Source: Pseudomonas sp. 10S4 (GTDB taxonomy: Bacteria > Pseudomonadota > Gammaproteobacteria > Pseudomonadales > Pseudomonadaceae). From it: 64,000 bases of DNA. The stretch's first letter is position 1; the number at the start of each line of letters is the position of its first letter. The translations under genes and the position numbers were made by a program. Below, piece after piece: positions 1 through 7,513 of the stretch. Location: the NCBI RefSeq assembly GCF_034344865.1, contig NZ_CP133774.1, forward strand, positions 5,704,001 to 5,768,000, read 5' to 3'. The notes below the pieces were generated by a model, which had not been told where the DNA came from, searched no databases, and worked only from the letters and a program-made list of their open reading frames with translations.

Positions 1-97
1 CCCGCATGCACCTCGGCACGATCTGATTGCATATGCCAGGAGCGCCGCAAACAAGTAAACTCCCGCCTCACCAAGAAAGGACTTCGGATTCAACGTC

Positions 98-750
98 ATG
101 GAATTGCAATTCACTATTACGCCCAAACACACACAGGTCAGGGTCAATGAACAGCTTGAGCAGGAAATGCTCAAGGATGACCAACTGCAGGCCCGCATGC
201 TGGGCTATGTCATGCGCTTTCAGAACCTTTTGCTCGGGCCGCTACTTTTTCTTCTGGGCCTGGCTGGCGGCATGCTGGCGATCTACCTCCCCGCGCGCGA
301 GTTCAGCCCTCAGAAGATCATCTCCATGGCGCTGTTCGGGGTGATCTTCGTAGTGATCTGGTGGTTCTGCTCCGGCCGCCTACTTAGCAAGTTACGCGAA
401 CGTATTGCCGACAACCGTGCGAAGCCGCGCGCGCCTTTTCGCCGCGCAAACCAACGTCTGATCGAAATGAAACTGCGCATTCCCCTCAAGGCTGTCGAAG
501 GTGCTTATCGCCTGCGACTCGACGACCACGGTTTCACCCTGATTAATGCCAAGGGAGGTAAAGGAGGTTTGGCTTGGGGGAGATTGTGCGCCTGAAGGTC
601 ACGCCCGATTTCTACTCAGTTGCCTGCGTCAAACTGGATCGCAAGGGCAAATACTTTCACATTCCCAGGTACAGTAATGACATGGACGCGGACCAGTACC
701 ATCAGGGTTTGGAGCTGTTCTTGAGCCGAGTGCCCGCCTCTGCCATCTGA
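98..750 (+). pseudogene. YcxB-like membrane protein, frameshifted
   Basis: The reading frame from 98 has two adjacent hydrophobic segments (about residues 46-66 and 77-92) followed by a soluble C-terminal part, the usual plan of YcxB-like membrane proteins. It stops at 595, but the frame one base over continues without a stop to 750 with plausible C-terminal sequence (a W-G-E-I-V-R start, then a hydrophilic domain). The switch falls in a run of five G at 576-580; one more G would restore a protein of about 217 residues. No strong ribosome site is visible before the ATG. Whether this is real decay or a homopolymer error cannot be told here, but the error is likelier. Function unknown. Confidence 0.6.
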
Positions 751-787
751 AGCCTGCCCCACAGGAGGCAGGCGTGTTTCAGCGGTG

Positions 788-1084
788 TCAGACCGGCGCC
801 TTCCACCCCAACATCCGCTGCTGCGCAACCTGCAACAGATCACACCCATCCTGCGTCAACAAATACAGCGCATGGGTAATGTGTGGAATGTCCTGCACAT
901 CGCCGTCCTTGAAGCAGTGGCAATGAAGCGTTTCCAGCAAATTGCTGCCTGCACGGACTCGTTGTAGAGCGGCTTCGAGAATGTCTTGGGGATTGGCCTC
1001 GGTGTCGATGACCAAGGGGTTTGTGTCGGTGACGCTACTTTTGATAGAGCGATAGCGATCAGGAAAGGCATTTAGCGTTGGCAT
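788..1084 (-). CDS. small hypothetical protein
   Basis: A 98-residue acidic soluble protein with no signal peptide or membrane segment. The middle and C-terminal parts look like two amphipathic helices, a layout shared by the small Pseudomonas-restricted DUF3077/DUF6124-type proteins, but no diagnostic motif was recognised and the resemblance is only by eye. No clear ribosome site precedes the ATG at 1084. It lies convergent to the YcxB-like gene. Function unknown. Confidence 0.5.
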   Translation of the reverse strand: MPTLNAFPDRYRSIKSSVTDTNPLVIDTEANPQDILEAALQRVRAGSNLLETLHCHCFKDGDVQDIPHITHALYLLTQDGCDLLQVAQQRMLGWKAPV

Positions 1085-1458
1085 AGTGATTACTCGATGA
1101 TTAGTAAATTACCGCCAGCACCGTGACCAAACGATGGGAGGCGGACTGTGTACAGGCTTGGTCAACCGATACCATCAACTCGGCTCGCCCGAAGGCGTCC
1201 TGCACACAGCCGCCATTGCAACGCACTACGAAGACATAGAAGTCCGCAGGGCGAATGATGGCACACATATGTGCGATGGCATCAGGTGACCAAACCCGAT
1301 CGCTGATTTTGCAGCGAAGCCAAACAGTAAACGCTGCGGGCAGGCCGGCGAAAGACGACAAAGCGTCCAAGCTTGTAGGACCGGGACGAAGCTGTCTTAG
1401 GATTTGTTACGACTGACGAGTAGCGCTGTAGGACCTGACAAAAAGAAGGGATTCACCA
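1085..1458. other. intergenic, no supported gene
   Basis: An 89-codon minus frame (1101-1370) is open here but has no recognisable family, no ribosome site and unremarkable composition, so it is not called. The last 60 bases hold the leader of the next gene. Confidence 0.4.
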
Positions 1459-1995
1459 ATGAAAACACCCTGGAAATACCTCTTCGCAGCACTGCTCACC
1501 ACCCCGGCCTACGCGCAACCGCTCAAGCCCATCCTCACCTGTCCTTTAGCCGATAACACCAAGGTGTCGCTGTTGGCCGAACCCGCCGAAGACGGACAGC
1601 GCTTATTCATAAAACTCGACGGCAAAACCCACATCGCCTTCACCGACATGCCTCAATCAGATTTCGTCGGCCGAATTGTCCTGGCAAAGTGCGTTTCCTC
1701 AAGTTTGATTTTCGCTCTGGAATACGGCTCGCCTTATATGAAAGGCGTGGTGCTGCGCAAAAACCCCATCACCCACACCGTCGAGCAAATCGATTTTTCC
1801 GAGAAAGCCCTGCCCCGTTGGCTCTATCTGGGCCCGCAGCAAATGCGCCTAGTGATCCCAAACGAAGGCTATGAAGTCCCGAACAAGTTCTTGCTCTACG
1901 ACTACATCACCGGCCAAGGTGAGCCCGAAACCGCCATTGGAATTGACACACTCCCCAATGCGCACGGCTTCAAGGTCGTGCACCTGGGGAAGTAA
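1459..1995 (+). CDS. exported hypothetical protein
   Basis: A 178-residue protein with a cleavable signal peptide (Lys-rich start, hydrophobic core, likely cut after Ala-Tyr-Ala near residue 19) and two cysteines in the mature part, so it is probably periplasmic. A purine-rich site (AAGAAGGG) lies about ten bases before the ATG. The mature part looks beta-rich and no known domain was recognised. It stands alone, followed by a REP-type element. Function unknown. Confidence 0.65.
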   Translation: MKTPWKYLFAALLTTPAYAQPLKPILTCPLADNTKVSLLAEPAEDGQRLFIKLDGKTHIAFTDMPQSDFVGRIVLAKCVSSSLIFALEYGSPYMKGVVLRKNPITHTVEQIDFSEKALPRWLYLGPQQMRLVIPNEGYEVPNKFLLYDYITGQGEPETAIGIDTLPNAHGFKVVHLGK

Positions 1996-2060
1996 CCGCG
2001 CCGTTTGGCCACTTGTTCCCCCTGTCCCTCATCAAGAATGTTGCGGATATTTCTTATCCG

Positions 2061-2104
2061 GAGACTGCTGCGCAGTCCAACGGGAGCAAGCTCCCTCGCC
2101 ACAA
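2061..2104. repeat. REP-type element
   Basis: A half element containing CGGGAGCAAGCTCCCTCGCC preceded by a CTGCTGCGCAG palindrome. The same GGGAGCAAGCTCCC core recurs at 4258-4383, and related cores occur elsewhere in the window. It sits in the 350-base gap before the DUF2790 gene. Confidence 0.7.
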
Positions 2105-2347
2105 GTGACTAGTTGTTTGTTCTACCGTTTGATTGCCGGCATTAATCCATGTTTTTAGTTGCCCACATGAAACCTCTGTCAGAAACAGCCTAACGACCGG
2201 TGGCACTCCGCTGGCTTAACCATCGCTTAACCCCGCGGTCCAAACCTGTACTGGACCGCACGCCTTCAGACTCTTTCTGATGCCCAGTGCGGCAGGTTCG
2301 TCGTGTTTCACGTCGGGCTGACTTTCCATTTGCACTGGAGATATCCC

Positions 2348-2617
2348 ATGAACATGCGCACTTTGCTGATTACCACCGCCCTCGCCTGCACCGCTTTTGC
2401 CAGTTTGGCTCAGGCCGCCGATACGTCCTCGACTCAAGCCGTGCCTTATCGCTACGGCATGCCGCTGCATGTGGGCAAGGTCATTGCCATGACGGAGCCC
2501 TCGACGCCGGACTGCAAAGTCATTAAGGCTGATATGAAGTACATCGATAGCGCCTCGGGCAAGCCTGAAGAAATCACCTACAAGAAATTGTCTGACGCGT
2601 GCAGTTTCCAAAACTGA
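2348..2617 (+). CDS. DUF2790 family exported protein
   Basis: An 89-residue protein with a signal peptide (cut after Ala-Gln-Ala near residue 22) and a mature part of about 67 residues with the DUF2790 pattern: a Tyr-x-Tyr-Gly start, a central V-I-A-M-T-E-P segment, a first Cys, and a C-terminal Y-K-K-L-S-D-A-C. The two cysteines probably form a disulphide in the periplasm. The ATG at 2348 is preferred over an upstream in-frame ATG because it follows a GGAG site and gives a proper signal peptide. DUF2790 proteins are common in Pseudomonas, often in several copies; their role is not established. Confidence 0.85.
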   Translation: MNMRTLLITTALACTAFASLAQAADTSSTQAVPYRYGMPLHVGKVIAMTEPSTPDCKVIKADMKYIDSASGKPEEITYKKLSDACSFQN

Positions 2618-2708
2618 CAGAAGGCTCTGATTCGGCACTTTGCGGTAGGCGTGTGAGGGTTCTGGCGCTATGCTCTGGACGCCTCCCTCACTGCCGCAAG
2701 GATTCGCC

Positions 2709-3104
2709 ATGCAGTTATCGTTTCGTACGTTGTCGACGTTTACCGCCGCGCTGTGTGTCGTGCTGGCGTTGATATGGGGTTTGCTGCCGGATCGGTTGTT
2801 GGCGATCTGGAGCATTGAGTATTCGTCGGCGGCGGGTTTTGTCGCGCGGCGCTGTGCGGTGTTATTCGCCGCGCTGGGCGTGATGTTTTATCTGGTTCGC
2901 AACGAGGCGCCGTCCGTCAGCCGCAATGCACTGAGCACGGGCTTCACGGTGGGCTGCTGGGGGTTGGCGACGCTGGGTTTCGTCGAATGGCTGAATGGCC
3001 ATGCCGGGCCGGGCATTATGCTGGCTGTAGGGGTAGAACTGGCGCTGGGCCTGGGGTTTTTCCAGACCCGGCGCGTGTCGGTTGAGCTTGAAGCCGCGGG
3101 TTAA
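2709..3104 (+). CDS. small four-helix membrane protein
   Basis: A 131-residue hydrophobic protein with four predicted membrane segments (roughly residues 8-26, 43-62, 76-93 and 99-117) and no soluble domain. The ATG at 2709 follows an AAGGA site; the longer frame from 2670 lacks one. It converges on the DUF1652 gene and the two stop codons overlap in the palindrome TTAA (3101-3104). No family recognised; function unknown. Confidence 0.65.
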   Translation: MQLSFRTLSTFTAALCVVLALIWGLLPDRLLAIWSIEYSSAAGFVARRCAVLFAALGVMFYLVRNEAPSVSRNALSTGFTVGCWGLATLGFVEWLNGHAGPGIMLAVGVELALGLGFFQTRRVSVELEAAG

Positions 3105-3370
3105 AACGCTTTTCGGTCGAGGTGCAAAGGCTGAACGGTAGCCCTGTGCTGCATGTCTGAACGAAGTTCGGCGATCAAGTCATTGATTTCTCGACAACCA
3201 TTCAAGCGTTTGGCGTTTATGCCGGTCACCAATAGATCGAGCTGATCCGTTTGCGTGTCGGCATAGACCTTTACGGTCATCGACAGGTCAGGCGACAGCG
3301 TGCATTGACAGCGCTTCGGCAGGAAGCTGCTTTCAATGATATTGCGTAGTTCCAGGGCAGAAAGAAACAT
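3101..3370 (-). CDS. DUF1652 family protein
   Basis: An 89-residue soluble protein that fits the Pseudomonas DUF1652 family: an N-terminal L-E-L-R-N-I-I-E-S-S-F-L-P block, a pair of cysteines (C-Q-C) just after it, a central V-T-G-I and a C-terminal L-I-A-E-L-R. The ATG at 3370 follows a strong AAGGAGAG ribosome site; the longer upstream frame has no such support. Members are small cytoplasmic proteins of unknown role. Confidence 0.85.
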   Translation of the reverse strand: MFLSALELRNIIESSFLPKRCQCTLSPDLSMTVKVYADTQTDQLDLLVTGINAKRLNGCREINDLIAELRSDMQHRATVQPLHLDRKAF

Positions 3371-3752
3371 GGCGACCCTCTCCTTAATGTGAGACTGCCA
3401 ATCAAATAATCGTCGGTCGGCGATGAAGTAACCCGTTTGTCTTCCTTGCGGGCCTGAACACTCCATTACCTGACCGTTCTCTCGTAGCTACGCTGACTCA
3501 TAAGTGCGGTCGGTCAGCTTAAGACCAGCTACAGCATAAAACATGCCTAAGATTTCGCTCTGCACCTCGTCGGTAAATCAAAGATTTAACGAAAGTGCCA
3601 GCAAAGCGCCTCATGCAATCTGCAAGAAAGGCCTCCTTGAGCCCTGCAATTTGCAAATCGGGCGACAGGTTTGCATAAGCCGCGCACGGCGGTAAAAATG
3701 CGAACACTAAATTTTAGTATCCGCTGACCACACTCACACGCAAGGAGGCATC
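3371..3752. other. intergenic, no supported gene
   Basis: Contains only a weak 62-codon minus frame (3519-3707) with no ribosome site or known family. The final 30 bases carry the AAGGAGG ribosome site of the ecotin gene. Confidence 0.4.
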
Positions 3753-4235
3753 ATGGGTTCATTGACCTTAATCAATACCGTCGGGCTGATAGTTGCCGGG
3801 CTGTCTTGTGCAGCGCACGCGGCGAAACTCGAAGAGGTCGCGCCGTTTCCCAAAGCCGAGAGCGGTTTTACCCGCCAGGTCATTCATCTGGCACCTCAAA
3901 CTCAGGAAGATGGCTTTCAGGTCGAAATTCTGGCTGGCAAGACGTTGACAGTGGATTGCAACCATCAGCGCTTGGGCGGGATGCTTGAAGAGAAGAATCT
4001 GGAAGGCTGGGGTTATCCGTTTTATCGGCTGGAACAGGTGATTGGGCCGATGAGCACGATGATGGGCTGCCCCGATGGCAAGACGAAAAAGGACTTCGTG
4101 CCGGTGGTCGGTGACGGGTTTATGTTGCGCTATAACAGCAAGCTGCCGATTGTGCTTTATGTGCCTAAGGATGTTGAGGTTCGTTATCGGATCTGGACGG
4201 CGTCGAGCAAGGTTGAGACGGCTGTTCAGGAATAG
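3753..4235 (+). CDS. eco: ecotin, periplasmic serine protease inhibitor
   Basis: A 160-residue protein with a signal peptide (cut after Ala-His-Ala near residue 23) and a mature part matching ecotin throughout: the [10 protein letters not shown] start, the [10 protein letters not shown] block, L-E-G-W-G-Y, and the reactive loop [10 protein letters not shown]. Ecotin inhibits trypsin-fold proteases as a dimer, with the first or second Met of that loop as the P1 residue; the two conserved cysteines that brace the loop are present. An AAGGAGG site precedes the ATG. In the periplasm it is expected to protect against host or competitor proteases. It is flanked by REP-type DNA and appears to be a single-gene unit. 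Confidence 0.95.
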   Translation: MGSLTLINTVGLIVAGLSCAAHAAKLEEVAPFPKAESGFTRQVIHLAPQTQEDGFQVEILAGKTLTVDCNHQRLGGMLEEKNLEGWGYPFYRLEQVIGPMSTMMGCPDGKTKKDFVPVVGDGFMLRYNSKLPIVLYVPKDVEVRYRIWTASSKVETAVQE

Positions 4236-4257
4236 CTGATCCCGGTCAAGTGCGGTC

Positions 4258-4383
4258 CTGTGGCGAGCGAGCTTGCTCGCACTGGGTGGGCTGGGCTGGG
4301 CTGCGTAGCGGCCTCAAATTCTGCAACTATGTCAATTTTGTGAGTGCTGCGCACTCAAGCGGGAGCAAGCTCCCTCGCCACAA
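4258..4383. repeat. REP-type inverted pair
   Basis: Two inverted GTGGCGAG...GCTTGCTCGC / GGGAGCAAGCTCCCTCGCCAC units about 75 bases apart, between the ecotin gene and the NIPSNAP gene. Confidence 0.75.
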
Positions 4384-4444
4384 AGGCACCAACATGGCTT
4401 GAGATGACATTCAACCTTCTGGCCTTAGCCACAGGAGCAGCCCT

Positions 4445-4750
4445 TTGATTACCTGCCACGTCAAATATGTAATCGATCCATACCAATTGAGCGACTTCGA
4501 AGCCTACGCCAAGGCCTGGCTCGATATCGTCGAGCGCTTGGGCGGTACTCATCACGGCTACTTCCTGCCGTCCGAAGGCGCGAGCAATATCGCTTACTGC
4601 CTGTTCAGTTTTCCTTCGCTGGCGGATTACGAAAGCTACCGCCACATCGCGATGACCGATCCGGAAAGTACGGCGTTGGTAGCCTCGCTGCTCGATAAAA
4701 AGTTTATCGTCAGCTACGAGCGCACGTTCCTGCGCCCGATGTTGGCCTGA
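4445..4750 (+). CDS. NIPSNAP family protein
   Basis: A 101-residue protein with the ferredoxin-like NIPSNAP pattern: an N-terminal strand C-H-V-K-Y-V-I-D-P, an F-E-A-Y-A-K-A-W helix, then H-G-Y-F-L-P and a F-S-F-P-S-L-A-D-Y-E-S-Y-R block. The start is TTG, with AGGAG eight bases upstream; no ATG fits. NIPSNAP proteins are small dimeric proteins of the dimeric alpha/beta barrel group and their role in bacteria is unclear. It converges on the threonine dehydratase gene with only seven bases between the stops. Confidence 0.85.
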   Translation: MITCHVKYVIDPYQLSDFEAYAKAWLDIVERLGGTHHGYFLPSEGASNIAYCLFSFPSLADYESYRHIAMTDPESTALVASLLDKKFIVSYERTFLRPMLA

Positions 4751-4757
4751 CATCCGC

Positions 4758-5774
4758 TCACGCCGGGGTGCCGCAGACAGCGGCGCGCTCGGCGACGTGA
4801 CGCAAGCTGTCGAAGTTGATGTTGGCGCCCGAGTCGATGGCCACAAAGGTCTGCCCTCGTACGCCGGTCTGGGCCACGTACTTCTTGATCCCGGCCACGG
4901 CCAATGCGCCGGAGGGTTCGGTGATCGAGCGCGTGTCGTCGTAGATGTTCTTGATTGCCGCGCAAAGTTCGTCGTTGCTGACGGTGATGACTTCGTCGAC
5001 ACAAAACCGGCAAACCTCGTAACCATAAGCGCCAATCTGCGCCACCGCCACGCCGTCGGCGAAGGTGCCGACGTTGGGCAGGACCACCCGTTCACCGGCC
5101 TGCAACGCAGCCTGCAAGCACGCGGAATGTTCCGACTCTACGCCGATGATCCGCACTTCTGGCCGCAGGTATTTCACGTACGCGGCGATGCCGGCGATCA
5201 ACCCACCGCCGCCCACCGGGACGAAGATCGCGCCCAGCGGACCTTGATGCTGGCGCAGGATCTCCATGGCGACGGTGCCCTGCCCGGCAATCACATCTGG
5301 ATCGTCGAACGGCGAGACAAAGGTGCGACCGGTTTGCTGCGCCAGGTTCAGGGCGTATTCCAACGCGAACGGAAAGCTCTCGCCATGCAGCACCCCGTCG
5401 GCACCTCGGCTACGCACCCCGAGCACCTTTAGCTCCGGCGTCGTGCACGGCATGACGATGGTCGCGGCAATCCCCAACTGACGGGCCGCGTGCGCCACGC
5501 CTTGGGCATGGTTGCCGGCTGAAGCGGTGATTACGCCACGAGCCTTTTGCTCATCGCTGAGCTGCACCAGTTTGTTGTAGGCGCCGCGGATCTTGAAGGA
5601 AAAGGTCGGTTGCAGGTCTTCACGCTTGAGCAGGATCTGGTTGCCCAGCGCCTCGGACAGCGCTGGCGCCGGTTGCAATGGCGTGCGCACCGCCAGCTCA
5701 TACACCGGCGCGGCGAGGATCTTTTTCACGTAGTGCTCAAGCAAGCTCTGCTGGGCGGTGGTGCTGCTGTTCAT
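4758..5774 (-). CDS. ilvA: threonine dehydratase, catalytic domain only
   Basis: A PLP enzyme of the threonine/serine ammonia-lyase family, expected to convert threonine to 2-oxobutanoate plus ammonia, the first step of isoleucine synthesis. The Schiff-base lysine is in S-F-K-I-R-G-A (about K61), T-A-S-A-G-N-H-A-Q-G follows, and the phosphate-binding loop V-G-G-G-G-L-I-A-G is present. At 338 residues it ends just after the catalytic domain and lacks the ACT-like regulatory domains of the ~500-residue enzyme, so Ile feedback is probably absent or different. The ATG at 5774 is preferred over that at 5780 because it sits six bases after AGGAG. Upstream are a terminator-like hairpin and a 21-codon Ile-containing leader (5911-6020), suggesting control by attenuation. 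Confidence 0.9.
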   Translation of the reverse strand: MNSSTTAQQSLLEHYVKKILAAPVYELAVRTPLQPAPALSEALGNQILLKREDLQPTFSFKIRGAYNKLVQLSDEQKARGVITASAGNHAQGVAHAARQLGIAATIVMPCTTPELKVLGVRSRGADGVLHGESFPFALEYALNLAQQTGRTFVSPFDDPDVIAGQGTVAMEILRQHQGPLGAIFVPVGGGGLIAGIAAYVKYLRPEVRIIGVESEHSACLQAALQAGERVVLPNVGTFADGVAVAQIGAYGYEVCRFCVDEVITVSNDELCAAIKNIYDDTRSITEPSGALAVAGIKKYVAQTGVRGQTFVAIDSGANINFDSLRHVAERAAVCGTPA

Positions 5775-5803
5775 GCTCATCTCCTGTTGTACCCGCCCGG
5801 CGC

Positions 5804-5870
5804 AGGAGCTGCCGAAGGCTGCGATCTTTTGATCTTCAAAAGCAAAAGATCGCAGCCTTCGGCAGCTCCT
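5804..5870. repeat. perfect 28-bp palindromic repeat
   Basis: Arms 5804-5831 and 5843-5870 are perfect 28-base reverse complements around an 11-base spacer, with core GCTGCCGAAGGCTGCGATC. The same unit occurs at 51820-51854, 58350-58436 and 60397-60480. Here it lies in the presumed 5' untranslated leader of the threonine dehydratase gene, so the transcript would carry a long hairpin about 30 bases before the start codon. Confidence 0.9.
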
Positions 5871-5910
5871 ACGCCGGACGTGTTCCGGTTCAAGACCCAG
5901 GAGACAGAAA

Positions 5911-5936
5911 GTAAAAACCCGCCTCTAGGGCGGGTT
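5911..5936 (-). terminator. terminator-like hairpin, likely attenuator
   Basis: Read on the minus strand, AACCCGCC (5936-5929) pairs with GGCGGGTT (5923-5916) around a five-base loop and is followed by a T run ending at 5911. It lies between the leader peptide and the dehydratase gene, where an attenuator would be. The first arm can also pair with GGCGGG inside the last leader codons (5959-5964). Confidence 0.75.
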
Positions 5937-5954
5937 GGGTGCTGCAGTCGTGAG

Positions 5955-6020
5955 CTAGCCCGCCAAATAAGGAATGGCGGTAATAATGCTTGGCTGGCAG
6001 CGCAATACGGTGGAAGTCAT
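5955..6020 (-). CDS. putative leader peptide of the threonine dehydratase gene
   Basis: A 21-codon frame ending in TAG. It contains Ile at codons 12, 13 and 16 and Thr at 2, 4 and 14, with Val, Leu and Ala also present, which suits sensing of branched-chain amino acid supply. There is no ribosome site before the ATG, and a promoter-like pair places the predicted first transcribed base at the ATG itself, so it may be translated as a leaderless message. Codons 19-21 contain GGCGGG, complementary to the 5' arm of the following terminator; a ribosome stalled at the Ile codons would leave this free to pair and prevent termination. This is inference from sequence only. Confidence 0.55.
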   Translation of the reverse strand: MTSTVLRCQPSIITAIPYLAG

Positions 6021-6026
6021 GGGTTG

Positions 6027-6055
6027 AAATTAGCCGGGCGCTGATGGCAAGTCAA
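6027..6055 (-). promoter_or_regulatory. candidate sigma-70 promoter of the leader/dehydratase unit
   Basis: On the minus strand, TTGACT (6055-6050) and TAATTT (6032-6027) are spaced by 17 bases. Transcription would begin near 6020, the A of the leader ATG. The -35 box matches the consensus at five of six positions; the -10 box is weaker. Confidence 0.5.
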
Positions 6056-6119
6056 TGGCCAATTTTGTTGAGCCTCTGTAGGCTGGCCATTCTGCTCATC
6101 GTCCCCAAGGAAGGAAACC

Positions 6120-6455
6120 ATGAAGTCTGTCGCCCTGCCCCTGATCGCCCTGATTGCGTTTGCTGGCTACACCGTTTCGGTGATGCTGTCGGCGGAACAG
6201 TCGTTGATTGATTTTGGCATCAGCCTGATGTCGCGGCCGGATACGGCGCAGGTGGTGATTGATTTGTATTTGCTGGCGACGCTGGCGGGGGTTTGGATGT
6301 ACCGGGATGCTCGCAAACGCGGGCAGTCGGCGTTGTCCGTGATTCCGTATCTTTTGCTCACGGCCATTTTTGTGTCGATTGGGCCGTTGTTGTATTTGGT
6401 GGTTCGGGGGCTGCAGGGTCGCAAGGACTCGGTCAGATCAGCTCAAGAGGTCTGA
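6120..6455 (+). CDS. DUF2834 family membrane protein
   Basis: A 111-residue protein with three hydrophobic segments (about residues 5-24, 45-61 and 73-95). The segment ending A-G-V-W-M-Y-R-D-A-R and the S-I-G-P-L-L-Y-L-V turn are typical of DUF2834. An AAGGAAGG site sits just before the ATG. It is divergent from the dehydratase leader and separated from the CorA-like gene by a REP pair. Function unknown. Confidence 0.8.
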   Translation: MKSVALPLIALIAFAGYTVSVMLSAEQSLIDFGISLMSRPDTAQVVIDLYLLATLAGVWMYRDARKRGQSALSVIPYLLLTAIFVSIGPLLYLVVRGLQGRKDSVRSAQEV

Positions 6456-6483
6456 TCAAGGATTTGCTGTGTTGTTGAAATTG

Positions 6484-6562
6484 CCTTCGCGAGCAAGCCC
6501 GCTCCCACAGGAGATTTGTGGCGTTCACAGGTCCCCTGTGGGAGCGGGCTTGCTCGCGAAGG
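6484..6562. repeat. REP-type inverted pair
   Basis: CCTTCGCGAGCAAGCCCGCT at the left is repeated as its reverse complement at the right, about 40 bases apart, between convergent genes. Confidence 0.85.
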
Positions 6563-6582
6563 CGGCCTGATAGCCAACACAA

Positions 6583-7506
6583 TTATTTGGCCAACCGCCG
6601 GAGCCCAAGCACCATCACCCCCGCCCCCAACATCATCGCCGTCAGAAACAGTGGATACGAAACCCACCACGGCGTCCCGGACGTCATCATGCTGAACTCG
6701 GACATGCCGCCAATGCTCGCAATCAGGTTCAACGGCAAAAACACCACGTTGATCAACGTCAGTTTGCGCAGCAGGTTGTTCATGCTGTTGTTCATCAGGT
6801 TGCCCCGGGCGTCGATCAGCCCGGAGAACACCGTGGAATAGATTTCCGCCTGTTTGTAGCACTGGTTGTTTTCGATGATCAGGTCGTCGATCAGGCTGAT
6901 GGACTCGGCGCTGAAGTGCTCCTTTTCCGCATGGTTGCGCAGCCGGGTCAGCACCGCGCCGTTGCTGTGGATGGCGTTGATGTAATAGATCAGGCTTTCG
7001 CTGAGATTGAACATCTGGATCAGGTGCTGGTTTTCCATCGATGCATTGAATTTCTGCTGCAACTCCCGGGCAACCAGCTTGATCACCTTGAGGTGGCCCA
7101 GGTAGTGATGGATGTTGTTGAACAGTAAATCCAGCAACACATCCAGCGGCGTATTCAGCCGTTGGCGGGTGCCGAGCCCGTGCAGCGGCGAGTCATCGGT
7201 GGCGATCACCAGCAGGCTGCGCGGCGAAAACAGCAAGCCGCAGGACGACACTTCAAAGGCCAGGCTGCCTGCACCGGAGTAGTTTTCCGGGCGCTTCCAG
7301 ATCAGGAACAGGTTGTCGGGGTGAAACTCGATGCGCGACACCTCGTCGGGGTCCAGGGCCGAGGCCAGGGCGTGTTCATCGAGCTTGAAATGGCTGTGCA
7401 GCAGATCCCGCTCGGCGGCATCGGCGTTGCTGAACAACATCACTTCGGCGTCCAGCCGTTCGACTGCATGCAGGGCGCCGTGGGTCAGTTGAAAGCTTTT
7501 GATCAT
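6583..7506 (-). CDS. corA: CorA-like divalent metal transporter
   Basis: A 307-residue protein of the CorA/MIT family: a long soluble N-terminal domain, an extended helix, and two C-terminal membrane segments (about residues 247-265 and 280-302). The first membrane helix is followed by G-G-M-S-E-F rather than the usual G-M-N signature, so the selectivity filter is altered (Asn to Ser). The family carries Mg, Co or Zn ions across the inner membrane; which ion this one prefers cannot be read from sequence. It lies seven bases downstream of the ATP-grasp gene on the same strand, probably in one transcript. Confidence 0.85.
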   Translation of the reverse strand: MIKSFQLTHGALHAVERLDAEVMLFSNADAAERDLLHSHFKLDEHALASALDPDEVSRIEFHPDNLFLIWKRPENYSGAGSLAFEVSSCGLLFSPRSLLVIATDDSPLHGLGTRQRLNTPLDVLLDLLFNNIHHYLGHLKVIKLVARELQQKFNASMENQHLIQMFNLSESLIYYINAIHSNGAVLTRLRNHAEKEHFSAESISLIDDLIIENNQCYKQAEIYSTVFSGLIDARGNLMNNSMNNLLRKLTLINVVFLPLNLIASIGGMSEFSMMTSGTPWWVSYPLFLTAMMLGAGVMVLGLRRLAK

Positions 7507-7513
7507 CGGCCTC

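Noticed and set aside
1101..1370. 89-codon minus-strand frame
   Set aside because: No ribosome site, family or signal; likely chance.
3519..3707. 62-codon minus-strand frame before ecotin
   Set aside because: No start signal and no recognisable sequence.
6484..6562. REP pairs considered as CRISPR repeats or phage operators
   Set aside because: They are single inverted pairs between genes, not direct repeats with regular spacers.
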